Shown here one piece after another: positions 35,797 through 44,812 of a stretch of DNA of 54,379 nucleotides. Positions within the stretch are counted from its first letter, which is position 1. The number at the start of each line of letters is the position of its first letter. Under the pieces are notes generated by a model that saw only the letters and a program-made list of their open reading frames with translations, was not told the origin of the DNA and did not search any database. The stretch spans positions 1 through 54,379 of the forward strand of contig DATKEC010000059.1 of NCBI GenBank assembly GCA_035544575.1, given 5' to 3'. Made by a program: the position numbers and the translations under genes. Source of the stretch: DATHWB01 sp035544575 (GTDB lineage Bacteria; Actinomycetota; Acidimicrobiia; Spongiisociales; ZC4RG35).

Positions 35797-36210
35797 GTGG
35801 GTGTGATCCTGAACCTCGTCTGGCTGGTCTTTGCGGGCATCGAGTTGGCGATCGCCTACGTGATCGCCGGGATCGTTCTGAGCGTGACGATCGTCGGCAT
35901 CCCCTTCGGGCTGCAGGCGTTCAAACTGGCCGGCTTCGCGTTGTGGCCGTTCGGGCGGGCCGTGGTCCGCACCCGTTCGCCCGGATTCCTCGCCGGGCTC
36001 GGCAACATCCTGTGGGTGGTGCTGGCCGGATGGTGGCTGGCGTTGGCCCACATCGTCACCGGACTGCTGTTGTGTCTCACGATCATCGGCATCCCGATGG
36101 GGATCGCCAGCTTCAAGATGACGCGTCTCGCCTTCGCCCCCTTCGGGCGAGTCATCGTGGACCGGGCTGAGGCCGAACTGCGCGGAGATGACGCGATCAC
36201 CGTTCGGTGA
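35797..36210 (+). CDS. YccF domain-containing inner-membrane protein
   Basis: 137 residues made of two copies of the YccF repeat, each a pair of hydrophobic helices followed by GIPFGLQAFKLAGFALWPFG (first copy) or IGIPMGIASFKMTRLAFAPF (second copy). Function unknown in the family. GTG at 35797 gives the first full helix; GTG 35803 is an alternative. Leaderless context. The SDR gene follows 34 bases later with its own promoter. Confidence 0.85.
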   Translation: MGVILNLVWLVFAGIELAIAYVIAGIVLSVTIVGIPFGLQAFKLAGFALWPFGRAVVRTRSPGFLAGLGNILWVVLAGWWLALAHIVTGLLLCLTIIGIPMGIASFKMTRLAFAPFGRVIVDRAEAELRGDDAITVR

Positions 36211-36231
36211 CGGCTCCCAATCACTGAGTCC

Positions 36232-36237
36232 TAGTCT
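36232..36237 (+). promoter_or_regulatory. -10 box of a probable leaderless promoter
   Basis: TAGTCT, then 7 nt, then the GTG start at 36245. Confidence 0.5.
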
Positions 36238-36244
36238 CTCGCCC

Positions 36245-37036
36245 GTGTCCGGTCTCGACGCGCACCGCGCCCTCTTCGATTTGTCCCACCAACGCGCCGT
36301 CGTCATCGGAGCGGGAAGCGGCATCGGACGGCACGGGGCCTTGGGGCTCGCCGCCCATGGCGCCGAAGTCGTTTGCGCCGACCTGGCGGCCACCGCCGCA
36401 GAGGACGTCGCCGCCGAGATACGAGACGCCGGGGGCGCGGCCCGGTCTGACACCGTCGATGTCGCCGATGCCGCCTCCGTCACGGAGTTCTTCGGCCGGC
36501 TCGGTCATCTCGACGTCCTCGTGACCACGCCCGCGATCAACGTGCGCAAGCGGCTGCTCGATGTCACCGCAGAGGAGTTCCGTCGCGTGATGACGGTCAA
36601 CCTCGAAGGAACGTTCAACGTCATCACCCACGCCGGACGGTCGATGGCGGGGGCGGGCGGTGGTTCGATCGTGGTCGTGTCGTCCATCCGGGCTCAGGTC
36701 GTCGAGCCTGGACAGGGTGTGTACGCCGCCACGAAGGCGGGTGTTCTCCAGATGATCCGGGCACTCGCCGCCGAACTCGGTCCCCACGGCGTGCGGGCCA
36801 ACGCCCTCGCACCCGGTGTGGTCGAAACGCCGCTCACCGCGCAGATCAAGAGCGACCCTGCCTGGTACGACGCCTACGCCCAGAAGGGAGCGCTCGGCAG
36901 ATGGGCACAGCCAATCGAGATGGCCGGCCCGATCGTCTTCCTGGCCTCGGCGGCCTCGTCGTTCGTGACCGGCTCCTTCCTGGCGGTCGACGGAGGGTGG
37001 CTGGCAGTCGACGGCCGCTACACCCCGCCCCTGTGA
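36245..37036 (+). CDS. Short-chain dehydrogenase/reductase
   Basis: 263 residues, classical SDR. The NAD(P)-binding loop is VIGAGSGIGRHGAL, the structural motif NAG appears as ATPAINV (altered), catalytic Ser is in VVVSSIRAQV, and YAATKAG gives Tyr and Lys. The C-terminal VTGSFLAVDGGW is typical. An Asp after the second strand (VVCADL) suggests NAD rather than NADP. Substrate unknown. The stop codon overlaps the P1 peptidase start (GTGA). Confidence 0.9.
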   Translation: MSGLDAHRALFDLSHQRAVVIGAGSGIGRHGALGLAAHGAEVVCADLAATAAEDVAAEIRDAGGAARSDTVDVADAASVTEFFGRLGHLDVLVTTPAINVRKRLLDVTAEEFRRVMTVNLEGTFNVITHAGRSMAGAGGGSIVVVSSIRAQVVEPGQGVYAATKAGVLQMIRALAAELGPHGVRANALAPGVVETPLTAQIKSDPAWYDAYAQKGALGRWAQPIEMAGPIVFLASAASSFVTGSFLAVDGGWLAVDGRYTPPL

Positions 37037-37911
37037 ACGCCACGCTCACATCCGTGCCCGGGATCGAAGTCGGCCATTGGACCGATCCGGTCGGGATCAC
37101 GGGTTGCACCGTCGTCGTGCTCCCCGAGCCGAACGTGGTGGCGGCGGAAACAAGGGGAGGGGCGCCGGGGTCGAGGGAGACGGCGCTGCTCGCGCCCGGG
37201 ATGGTTGTCGAACAGTGCCATGCCATTCTCCTCGGCGGAGGAAGCGCGTACGGCCTCGCCGCTGCCGACGGTGTCATGCGGGAACTCGAAAAGGACGGGC
37301 GTGGTTTTCAGACCCGTGCCGGGCTGGTCCCGATCGTCCCGGCGGCGGTCATCTTCGACCTCGCCGAGGGGGATGCCTCGGCCCGGCCCGACGCTTCCGC
37401 CGGTGCGTCGGCCTACCGGGCGCGGTCAGCGGACCCGGTGCCGCTGGGGCGGGTGGGTGTGGGCACCGGGGCGACCGCGGCGAAGTGGCGCGGTGGCTCG
37501 CTGGCCACGGGTGTCGGCTCGGCGGCCGTCACCATCGCCGGCGCCCGGGTGGCTGCCCTGGTCGTTCTCAATGCCATCGGCGACGTGTTCACATTGGAGG
37601 GCGAGGCGCTGTCGGGCGGTCCCGCGGTCGCCGGTGTACCGCATTTCATGCCCGAATGGGGGGAGAACACGACGCTGGTGGTCGTGGCCACCGACGCATC
37701 ATTCAGCCGCTCGGAGCTGACACGGGTGGCAGTGCGCGGCCAGGATGCCCTGGCGGTGTGCCTGCGTCCGTCCCATACGCGCTTCGACGGTGACACGTGC
37801 TTCGCCGTGAGCTGCGGCGGCACCGAGGCTCCCCTCGACCTGGTCGCCGAAGGCGCCTTCGAGGCGGTTGGCCGGGCCGTCGAGTCGGCGGTGCACAGCG
37901 TCGGGCGGTGA
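37033..37911 (+). CDS. P1 family peptidase (DmpA/NylC-type Ntn hydrolase)
   Basis: 292 residues. Family members self-process to give an N-terminal Ser or Thr and hydrolyse beta-amino or cyclic/oligomeric amides. GHWTDPVGITGCTVVVLP and LLGGGSAYGLAAADGVM are conserved. GRVGVGTGATAAKWRGG lies in the middle, and the likely processing site is GENTTLVVVATDA, with Thr as nucleophile. No signal peptide. GTG start at 37033 overlaps the SDR stop. It pairs functionally with other amide hydrolases in this window only by inference. Confidence 0.85.
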   Translation: MNATLTSVPGIEVGHWTDPVGITGCTVVVLPEPNVVAAETRGGAPGSRETALLAPGMVVEQCHAILLGGGSAYGLAAADGVMRELEKDGRGFQTRAGLVPIVPAAVIFDLAEGDASARPDASAGASAYRARSADPVPLGRVGVGTGATAAKWRGGSLATGVGSAAVTIAGARVAALVVLNAIGDVFTLEGEALSGGPAVAGVPHFMPEWGENTTLVVVATDASFSRSELTRVAVRGQDALAVCLRPSHTRFDGDTCFAVSCGGTEAPLDLVAEGAFEAVGRAVESAVHSVGR

Positions 37912-37921
37912 CCGAGGAGTG

Positions 37922-38455
37922 ATGGCCGAACTCGATTCCTTTCTCACCGCCGACGCCGATCAGACCCTCCTCGATGAGTTGCATGCCCTTTGTGTCTGTG
38001 CCTTCGACGGCGACTTCGATCTCGAGGACTGGGAGCACAGCCTGGGCGGCCGGCATTTCGTGACCTACGAGGCCGGGATGCCGCGCGCCCATGCCTCGGT
38101 GGTCCCCCGCACGCTCGAAATCGAGGGCCGTCCGCTTCAGGTGGGCTATGTGGAGGCTGTCGCCACCGATCCGGACCATCAGGGCCGCGGCTTCGGGACG
38201 ATGGCGATGGAGGGCGCTGGGCGATGGATCCGCGCGTCGTATCAGATGGGTGTCCTCGCCACCGGCGAGTTCCACTTCTACGAGCGGCTCGGCTGGGAAC
38301 GGTGGACGGGTCTCACGTATGTGCGGGATGGTGTGACCCAGGCGCGGAGCGAAGATGCCGACGGGGCGATCATGGTGCTGCGGTTCGGTCCGAGCGAGCG
38401 GATTGGCCTCGACGCGGCGATCTCATGTGAGGCGCGGTCCGGCGACGATTGGTGA
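37922..38455 (+). CDS. aac(2'): AAC(2')-like aminoglycoside acetyltransferase homologue (GNAT)
   Basis: 177 residues, the length of chromosomal AAC(2') enzymes (about 178-210). Conserved family features are in the right order: FDGDFDLEDWEHSLGGRH, VGYVEAVATDPDHQGRGFG with the acetyl-CoA loop, ASYQMGVLATG, FYERLGWERW, and a C-terminus CEARSGDDW like the CDxRGGDxW ends of known AAC(2') proteins. AAC(2') enzymes acetylate the 2'-amino group of some aminoglycosides; in mycobacteria they are chromosomal, with a debated native substrate. ATG at 37922 is close behind GAGGAG; a start at 37868 overlapping the P1 gene is less likely. Recognised from memory, not by search. Confidence 0.8.
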   Translation: MAELDSFLTADADQTLLDELHALCVCAFDGDFDLEDWEHSLGGRHFVTYEAGMPRAHASVVPRTLEIEGRPLQVGYVEAVATDPDHQGRGFGTMAMEGAGRWIRASYQMGVLATGEFHFYERLGWERWTGLTYVRDGVTQARSEDADGAIMVLRFGPSERIGLDAAISCEARSGDDW

Positions 38456-38459
38456 CCGG

Positions 38460-39494
38460 TCAGCGAGTGCGGGTCACTTTCGAGATCCCTTGGGGTGCAT
38501 CCGGGTCCATCCCGCGGGCGACGACCAGGTGGTAGGTGAACAGCTGGGCAGCGACGATGGCAGATATCGGCGTCAGCCACTCCGGGAGCCCGCCCGAGAG
38601 CCTGATCGGGTGATCTGCCGCGGCGAGACTGGCGTCGTCGTCCGAGATCGAAGTCGTCACCGCACCGCGTCGCCGGAGCACATCGACGAGTTCGGCGTTG
38701 CCGGCGTGGGGGGCACCGCCGGGATCCACCATCAGAACCGGAAAGCCGCGCCCGATGACGGCAACCGGTCCGTGTCTGAAGTCGGCAGTGGAATACGGAT
38801 GCGCCAGCAGCCGGGTCAGCTCCTGGAGTTTGAGCGACCACTCGAACGCGGTCGCGTGGTTGAACCCTCGACCCAACACCACCGCGTGGTCGGCGTCGGC
38901 GAGATGGGCCACCTCGCCGGCGATCGCGGCCGAAGACGACAGCACGTCGGCTGTTGCCTCGGGTATGCGCGCGATCGACCGGCGGTCGTCCCGGGACGGA
39001 TCCAACGCCAGCGAGAGCATCGCGATCGCACACAGCTGCGCTGTGTAGGTCTTGGTAGCCGCCACCGCCTCCTCCACCCCGGCGCCCACGTCGACGATGA
39101 CGTCGGCGGTGCGCGCCAACGGCGAGGCCGGTTCGTTGGTGATCGCCACGGTCGGGCGTTGCTGACGCTTGGCTTCGGCGAGCACTGCCACGAGGTCGGG
39201 AGATTGCCCGCTCTGGGAGATCGCGACGACCAGCGCTCGATCGAGGCGGGGCGGACGCTGATACATGGTGAACAGCGAGGGTGCGGCGAGGCCCACCGAC
39301 AGCCGATTGCGATAGCCCCAGAGGTACTGGGCGTAGCGAGCTGCGTTGTCCGAAGTCCCGCGGGCGGCGATGACGACGTGGTCGAACCCACGACGGGACG
39401 CGAACGAGCTGACATCGACGAGCCTCCCGTCCCCCGCCGCGATCGCCTGTTCGAGCACCGCGGGCTGTTCGTGGATCTCGGCCCAAAGTGTCAT
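38460..39494 (-). CDS. SIS-domain protein, GlmS isomerase-like / glucosamine-6-phosphate deaminase (NagB-II/GlmD type)
   Basis: 344 residues with two SIS domains like the C-terminal half of GlmS. ARGTSDNAARYAQYL, AISQSGQSPDLV and ATKTYTAQL form the sugar-phosphate site, and LGRGFNHATAFEWSLKLQEL carries the Glu and Lys pair. FRHGP supplies His, and the C-terminal tail KVTRTR keeps the Lys of GlmS. There is no N-terminal glutaminase domain, so it should release ammonia from glucosamine-6-P rather than make it from glutamine. Similar stand-alone SIS deaminases are known as NagB-II and archaeal GlmD. ATG 39494 overlaps the NagZ stop (ATGA). Last gene of the operon. Confidence 0.85.
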   Translation of the reverse strand: MTLWAEIHEQPAVLEQAIAAGDGRLVDVSSFASRRGFDHVVIAARGTSDNAARYAQYLWGYRNRLSVGLAAPSLFTMYQRPPRLDRALVVAISQSGQSPDLVAVLAEAKRQQRPTVAITNEPASPLARTADVIVDVGAGVEEAVAATKTYTAQLCAIAMLSLALDPSRDDRRSIARIPEATADVLSSSAAIAGEVAHLADADHAVVLGRGFNHATAFEWSLKLQELTRLLAHPYSTADFRHGPVAVIGRGFPVLMVDPGGAPHAGNAELVDVLRRRGAVTTSISDDDASLAAADHPIRLSGGLPEWLTPISAIVAAQLFTYHLVVARGMDPDAPQGISKVTRTR

Positions 39495-41023
39495 CGCTCG
39501 TCCTGGCAGTGACCGGTCGGGTACAGGCCGTTGATCGCCGCCGGGAGCCGGCCCGCGAAGGGCTGGTCGCCGAAGAGGGCGTCGCTCAACGCAATCAGGC
39601 TCGGCTCGAGCAGACCGTAGGTGCAGATGTACGTGCCGGCTTGGGGGTAGAGCGTGAGATCGCCTGGCGTACGCAACGCGATGGCGACGGTGGGGGTCCC
39701 GGTGGCGACGAGTCGCCGAACCATTGCCGCCTGTTCGGGGCCGGCCGAGACCGTTCCCACCACGGCGACGTCGTGGTCTCGGGCCATGGCAGCGAGCGCG
39801 TCCACCGACGCCGCCGTCGGAGTGTGCTCGGTGACGACCTCGGTGACACCGGCGCAGAGTCGTCGGAGGGCGGACGCCAGCCCGGGCCGTTCCCACGACG
39901 ACGTGTCGGCGGGGGTGAGGTCGGTGGGTTCAGGCATCACCGCCAGTACCCGTCTCTGGCGGTCGAGCGGCAACAGCCGAGCATGGTCCCGCACCAGTGT
40001 GATCGACCGCCTCGCCACCTCGGCCGCGAGGCGGTGATGCTCGGAACATCCCAGAACCTCGAGCGGCGGCTGGTGGTGGCCTCCGACCCACTGGCGCAGT
40101 CCGCGCACCCTCGCAGGGGCCGATGCGGCGCCGATCGTCCGATGCACGGCGTCCTGGATGTCGGGGTTCTGCGTGCACAACAGGAGGTCGACACCGGCAC
40201 CGAGCGCCGCCGCCACATCCGGGAGCCCGTCAGAACCCGTCACCGCCCCCATGTCCAGGGCGTCGGTGATGATCACACCGTCGAAGCCCAGCCGCCGCCG
40301 GAGCAGTCCGTTGACGACATCGGGGGACAGCGTCGCCGGAAGATCGCGACGCCCTGTGATCGCCGGCAGCGCGTAGTGGCCGATCATCATCAGTTTGACA
40401 CCGGCGCTGATGACGTCGCGGAACGAGGCGAGCTCGACCGAGTCGAGGCGCTCGAGGTCGAGATCGAGGACCGGCAGCTCGTAATGGGGGTCGGTGGTGG
40501 CCTCGCCCTTCCCAGGGAAGTGCTTGGCCGTTGCGGCGACGCCTGCCTCCTGCAGCCCGACGGTGAAGGCCGCGGCCAACCGCCCGACAGCGGCCGGGTC
40601 ATCGCCGAAGGATCGGATGCCGAGGGAGGGGTTGTCCGGCCGGCTCGCCACATCACATACCGGGGCGTAGTCGACGTTGATGCCAACCGCTGACAGTTCC
40701 ACACCGATGGCGTGTCCCACCCGGCGGGCCAGATCGGCGTCGCCGGCCGCGCCCAGGGCCATGTTCCCGGCGAACGGTGTGCCGATGTCTCCGAGTGCGA
40801 TGAGCTGGCCGCCCTCCTGATCTGTGGCGATCAGGAGGGGAAGCTCACTGCGATTGGCTGCCTGCAGCGCCCTCGTCAGACGACGCAGCGTGGCGCCGTC
40901 GGACATGTTCGATCTCCGGAAGAGCGTGATCCCGGCCGGCTGCCACGCGCCGATGCGTCCTTCCATCCAGTCCGGCAGCGAGTCTCCGTCGAAAGCGAGC
41001 ATGAGGGCCGCCCCGCCGTCCAT
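39491..41023 (-). CDS. nagZ: Beta-N-acetylhexosaminidase, glycoside hydrolase family 3
   Basis: 510 residues. The GH3 barrel has LLIATDQEGGQLI, KHFPGKGEATTDPHYELP with the His of the NagZ-type Asp-His pair, and nucleophile Asp in IITDALDMGAV. A C-terminal domain of about 170 residues follows, so it is longer than Gram-negative NagZ (about 340). No signal peptide, so it works in the cytoplasm on imported oligosaccharides, removing terminal GlcNAc from chitobiose-like or muropeptide sugars. ATG 41023 overlaps the permease stop (ATGA); the longer open frame upstream is overlap. Confidence 0.85.
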   Translation of the reverse strand: MDGGAALMLAFDGDSLPDWMEGRIGAWQPAGITLFRRSNMSDGATLRRLTRALQAANRSELPLLIATDQEGGQLIALGDIGTPFAGNMALGAAGDADLARRVGHAIGVELSAVGINVDYAPVCDVASRPDNPSLGIRSFGDDPAAVGRLAAAFTVGLQEAGVAATAKHFPGKGEATTDPHYELPVLDLDLERLDSVELASFRDVISAGVKLMMIGHYALPAITGRRDLPATLSPDVVNGLLRRRLGFDGVIITDALDMGAVTGSDGLPDVAAALGAGVDLLLCTQNPDIQDAVHRTIGAASAPARVRGLRQWVGGHHQPPLEVLGCSEHHRLAAEVARRSITLVRDHARLLPLDRQRRVLAVMPEPTDLTPADTSSWERPGLASALRRLCAGVTEVVTEHTPTAASVDALAAMARDHDVAVVGTVSAGPEQAAMVRRLVATGTPTVAIALRTPGDLTLYPQAGTYICTYGLLEPSLIALSDALFGDQPFAGRLPAAINGLYPTGHCQDER

Positions 41024-41871
41024 CAGCCCTTCACCGATCCCGCCAGCAGGCCACGCACGAAATAACGCTGCATGGCGAAGAACACGATCATCGGCACGAT
41101 CATCGTCACGAAGGCTCCGGCGGTGAGAACGTGCCAGGCCTCGCCCTTCGTGCCCACCAATTCGTTGAGCTGGGCCGTGAGGATGGCGACGCGACTGCCT
41201 GTGCCGAGAAAGACCAGCGCCACCAACAGGTCGTTCCAGACCCAGAGGAACTGGAAGATCGCGAACGACGCCAGCGCCGGCATCGAGAGGGGTAGGACGA
41301 GCCGCAGAAACGCGGTGAAATGCGAGGCCCCGTCGATGAAAGCGGACTCGAAGAGGTCCTTGGGTAGCTGGGAGATGTAGTTGTAGAGGAGGTAGATGGC
41401 CAGCGGAAGTCCGAACCCGGTGTGGGCCAGCCACAGTCCGAGGAACGTGCCGTTCAACTCGAGCTCGGTGTAGAGGCGAAGGATCGGGATGAGTGCCATC
41501 TGCAGCGGAACGACCAGCAGTCCCACCACGACCGCGAACAGCAGGCTCCGCCCGGGAAACCGCATCCAGGCGAAGGCGTACGCGGCGAACGCAGCCAGCG
41601 TGATGGGGATGACCGTGGCGGGGATCGTGACCACCAAGCTGTTGATGAAGGCATTGAGCATGTTGTCCGCGGTGAGTACCTCGGTGTAGTTCTGGATGGT
41701 CCATTGGGCCGTGTCGAACGGATGGACGAGGGAAGTCCACCAGCCGGAGGTGTTGATCGCATGCCGGGTGCGGAACGAGCTGATCAACAGCCCGACCGTG
41801 GGAAGGGACCACAACGCCGCGATCATCACGACCGCGATCCGCACCGGTGCCGACCGTCCGAATCTCCTCAC
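41023..41871 (-). CDS. Carbohydrate ABC transporter permease (MalG-like)
   Basis: 282 residues with six transmembrane segments. The cytoplasmic EAA loop is ESAFIDGASHFTAFLRLVLP, as in MalG-type sugar permeases. GTG start at 41871 overlaps the preceding permease stop (GTGA). Works with the MalF-like partner; no ATPase gene is in the operon. Confidence 0.9.
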   Translation of the reverse strand: MRRFGRSAPVRIAVVMIAALWSLPTVGLLISSFRTRHAINTSGWWTSLVHPFDTAQWTIQNYTEVLTADNMLNAFINSLVVTIPATVIPITLAAFAAYAFAWMRFPGRSLLFAVVVGLLVVPLQMALIPILRLYTELELNGTFLGLWLAHTGFGLPLAIYLLYNYISQLPKDLFESAFIDGASHFTAFLRLVLPLSMPALASFAIFQFLWVWNDLLVALVFLGTGSRVAILTAQLNELVGTKGEAWHVLTAGAFVTMIVPMIVFFAMQRYFVRGLLAGSVKG

Positions 41872-43259
41872 GACTCCACCCCCTGGCGTCGCAAGTTGCG
41901 GACGTTGATCACCATGATCGGAATGGTCACCACCAGCAGGACAACCGCGAGCGCGGAGGCTCGTCCATAGTTCCGAAACCGGAACATCTCGGTGAACATC
42001 CGGTTGGCGACGACCTCGGTGTCGAACCTCCCTCCGGTCATCACGAAGACGATGTCGAAGACCTTGAGGATCGCGATGAAGATCGTCGTCGCCACCGTGA
42101 TGATCGAAGGGCGGATGGAGGGGACGATCACCCGAAAGAAGAGCTGGGGCTCGCTGGCACCGTCGATGCGGCCGGCCTCGACGATTTCGGCCGGAACTCC
42201 CTTCAGCGCGGCAGACAAGATGACCATGGCGAAACCCGTCAGGAGCCAGACCATGATGACGATCAGCGCCATCGTGTTGAGGGGCGGGGTCTGGACCCAA
42301 GCCGTGGGTTCTCCGCCGAGCCCGGTCTTGACGGCGTTCAGCACACCGATCTGGGTCTGTCCGGGTGGCCGCCAGTAGTACATGAACCGCCAGATCACGG
42401 CGGCTCCGACCATCGAGATGGCCATCGGCATGAACACGAACGTCTTGGCGAGCGCCTCGCGCTTCACGCGGTCGACGAGAGTGGCGATCAAGAGGCCGAG
42501 AACCACGCTGCCACTGGTTCCGAGGATCAGCCAGATGAGGTTGTTGCGGAGGGCGATCCGCATGCCGGGATCGGTGATGACGAAGCTGTAGTGCGACAGA
42601 CCGATCGTGCGCACCGTGTCGCCCGTGAGCACGAGCAGCACGGCGGAATCGCCCGACTGCGACGAGACCGTGGCGGCGGCCACCTCGAAGTTCGCACCGT
42701 TGAGCCAGTACTCCCCGAAGTGCACGCGTTCGTGTCCGGCGGTCATCGCTTCGAGGACATCGGGCGAGGCGGCGGCCTCCGGGGTGACGGCGGTGGCCAT
42801 CGGCACGATGTCCTCGGTGAGGCTCGTGACGATGGTGTTGAAAGCCGGATAGACGAGAAAGACGGTGAGCAGTCCGACCGCCGGTCCGGCGAACACCCAT
42901 GGACGAAGTCGCGTGCTCCAGGTCTCGCTCAACCGGTCGACGATGGTGTTCGCGCTGATGAACAGCGCCCAGACTCCGGCGACACCCACCACCAGGGCGA
43001 CCACGGCGATGATCGCCTTGTTCGAACCGGCGCCCAGTCCGCTCGCCCTGACGGCCTCTGCGGTCCTCTCGGCTCCGAAGAAGTCGTAGAAGCCCGCAAT
43101 CGTGCGTGCCGGAGCATCGAGATCGGTCAGAAACCCCAACGACCACCGGATCACAGCCACCACGGCTGTCAGCGCGAAACCGGCGGCGACGAACCCGGTC
43201 CAGCCAGCCCGTGCCGGGGTGATGGCCGCGTCCGTCGCCTTCGTGGTCACGTCGGTCAT
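41868..43259 (-). CDS. Carbohydrate ABC transporter permease (MalF-like) with large external loop
   Basis: 463 residues, longer than most MalF-like proteins of actinobacteria (about 300). Extra N-terminal membrane helices (about residues 20-110) are followed by the pore domain. An insertion of about 85 residues between the helix near VFLVYPAFNTIV and the one starting at IALRNNLIWLILG should lie outside the membrane, like the P2 loop of MalF. The EAA loop is EAGRIDGASEPQLFFRVIVP. It lies after the sugar-binding gene, separated by a strong hairpin. Confidence 0.9.
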   Translation of the reverse strand: MTDVTTKATDAAITPARAGWTGFVAAGFALTAVVAVIRWSLGFLTDLDAPARTIAGFYDFFGAERTAEAVRASGLGAGSNKAIIAVVALVVGVAGVWALFISANTIVDRLSETWSTRLRPWVFAGPAVGLLTVFLVYPAFNTIVTSLTEDIVPMATAVTPEAAASPDVLEAMTAGHERVHFGEYWLNGANFEVAAATVSSQSGDSAVLLVLTGDTVRTIGLSHYSFVITDPGMRIALRNNLIWLILGTSGSVVLGLLIATLVDRVKREALAKTFVFMPMAISMVGAAVIWRFMYYWRPPGQTQIGVLNAVKTGLGGEPTAWVQTPPLNTMALIVIMVWLLTGFAMVILSAALKGVPAEIVEAGRIDGASEPQLFFRVIVPSIRPSIITVATTIFIAILKVFDIVFVMTGGRFDTEVVANRMFTEMFRFRNYGRASALAVVLLVVTIPIMVINVRNLRRQGVES

Positions 43260-43280
43260 GCTGTAGAGCCTCGCGCGCGG

Positions 43281-43316
43281 CGACCCGGGGTGGGCGCCAA
43301 AGCCCACCCCGGGTCG
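43281..43316 (-). terminator. Intra-operon 15-bp perfect hairpin between binding-protein and permease genes
   Basis: CGACCCGGGGTGGGC (43281-43295) and GCCCACCCCGGGTCG (43302-43316) form a perfect 15-bp stem with a 6-nt loop. It has no T tract, so it is more likely an mRNA 3'-end stabiliser or partial terminator that raises binding-protein levels over permeases. Confidence 0.7.
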
Positions 43317-43323
43317 GATCGGC

Positions 43324-44769
43324 CTACGTCTCGGGCCAGCTGTCCTCGATCTGTTGGAAGATCTCTTCGGTGCCTTCGCCGTTGGCGGCCACCCAATTGA
43401 CCATGCCGTCCCAGAACGTTCCTCCCCCCACCTCGCTGGGCATGAGGTCCGAAGCGTCGAACTGCAAGGTCGTGGCGTTCGCCAGGATCGTGGCGATCTC
43501 CTGGCCTGAGTACGTCGTGTACCAGTCCGTGGGGACGGCGTTGTTCGGTGAGATGAACGTGCCCTGGGCGATCCAGCCCCGGGCCGCGTCCGGTGTGGCG
43601 AGGTACTCCATGACCGCGCGCACCTCGGGACGGTCGTTGAACATGACGAACATGTCACCACCACCGAGAACCGGGCGCCCGAACTCCTCTTCGATCGGAG
43701 GAAGGTAGAAGAACTGGGCGTCTTCTCCGGGCTGGAACAGGATCTCGGCTCCTTCGCTGTCCGTGCCCCGGGAGGGGTCTGCGGGGAAGAAATCGGCGAT
43801 CCATGAGGCCTGCCGGTGCATCCAGCAGCTCGGGCCGCCTTCGTCGAACATCGGCTTGGGCGTGTCGCCCACCCACGTGGCGTTGATCCCGGTGTTTCCA
43901 CCGAGCACGTAGTCGGAGTCGAACCAGATGTCCTTCATGATCTCCGCGGCTTCCATCACTTCGGGGTGGTTGAACGGGATCTCGTGATTGATCCACTGTT
44001 CGTAGATCTCCACCGGGGCGGTGCGCAACAGGATGTCTTCGAGCCAGTCCGTCCCCACCCACCCGGAGGCATCGCCGTGCTCGATGCTGATGCACCACGG
44101 CTGGCCGCCATCGGCGAGGATCTGGTCGCTCAGCGCGATCAGCTCGTCCCATGTCTCGGGAATCTCGTATCCGGCTTCGGCGAACGCCGCGACGGGATAC
44201 CAGACGAGGGACTTGGTGTCTCCCTTGAAGTACACGCCATAGGTGCTGCCGTCGTGGGCGGCCTGGTTGGTCCATGCCGAGCTGTAGTCCGTCAGCAGTT
44301 GGTCTTCGTTGATCCACTCACTCAGGTTGACGAGTTGGCCCCGTTCGGCGAACGCCCGCATCAGACCGGGCTGTGCGATCTGGGCGATGTCGGGCGTGTC
44401 GCCCCCTTCCACCCGGACGGTCAAGACCGTCTCGTAGTCGGTGACGCCGTCGTAGTTGATCGTGATACCCGTCCGATCCGCGAAGTCGGCGAGGGTGGCG
44501 ACGAAGGACTCGCCTTCGCCTTCGATCCACTGCGCGAGGATCTGGACCTCGGTCCCGGCGTACTCCCCCAACTCGGCGCGGGCGAGATGCTCGTACGGGC
44601 CCTCGAGCGCCGGCTCCGTCGTGGTGGTGGTCGTGTCGCTCGATGCTGTCTCGGTTGTCGTCGTGGTGTCCGCTGCCGTCGTGGTCGTCGTCGCGTCGCT
44701 GTCCGCGGCGCACGCCGACATGATCAGTGCCAGCGCGGTCACCACCGCGACGAGGGTTCGTCGACTCAT
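43324..44769 (-). CDS. Sugar ABC transporter substrate-binding lipoprotein (SBP family 1)
   Basis: 481 residues. Signal MSRRTLVAVVTALALIMSAC makes Cys20 the lipidation site, followed by a linker of about 35 residues built mostly of Thr. The binding domain follows (VQILAQWIEGEGESFVATLA, AFAERGQLVNLSEWI, GVYFKGDTKSLVWYP). The domain fits oligosaccharide-binding proteins with many aromatic residues (Trp and Tyr), as expected for sugar stacking. AGGAGG precedes the ATG. Operon context points to amino-sugar oligomers. Confidence 0.9.
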   Translation of the reverse strand: MSRRTLVAVVTALALIMSACAADSDATTTTTAADTTTTTETASSDTTTTTTEPALEGPYEHLARAELGEYAGTEVQILAQWIEGEGESFVATLADFADRTGITINYDGVTDYETVLTVRVEGGDTPDIAQIAQPGLMRAFAERGQLVNLSEWINEDQLLTDYSSAWTNQAAHDGSTYGVYFKGDTKSLVWYPVAAFAEAGYEIPETWDELIALSDQILADGGQPWCISIEHGDASGWVGTDWLEDILLRTAPVEIYEQWINHEIPFNHPEVMEAAEIMKDIWFDSDYVLGGNTGINATWVGDTPKPMFDEGGPSCWMHRQASWIADFFPADPSRGTDSEGAEILFQPGEDAQFFYLPPIEEEFGRPVLGGGDMFVMFNDRPEVRAVMEYLATPDAARGWIAQGTFISPNNAVPTDWYTTYSGQEIATILANATTLQFDASDLMPSEVGGGTFWDGMVNWVAANGEGTEEIFQQIEDSWPET

Positions 44770-44812
44770 GGCTGCCTCCTCTTGTCTCGTGCTGTCTCGG
44801 TTGCCGTTGCGG

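Noticed and set aside
44624..44700. Simple-sequence repeat in the sugar-binding lipoprotein gene as a phase-variable tract
   Set aside because: The repeat encodes the Thr-rich linker with mixed Thr codons, and a similar linker occurs in the other binding protein; it is not a uniform repeat that would slip.
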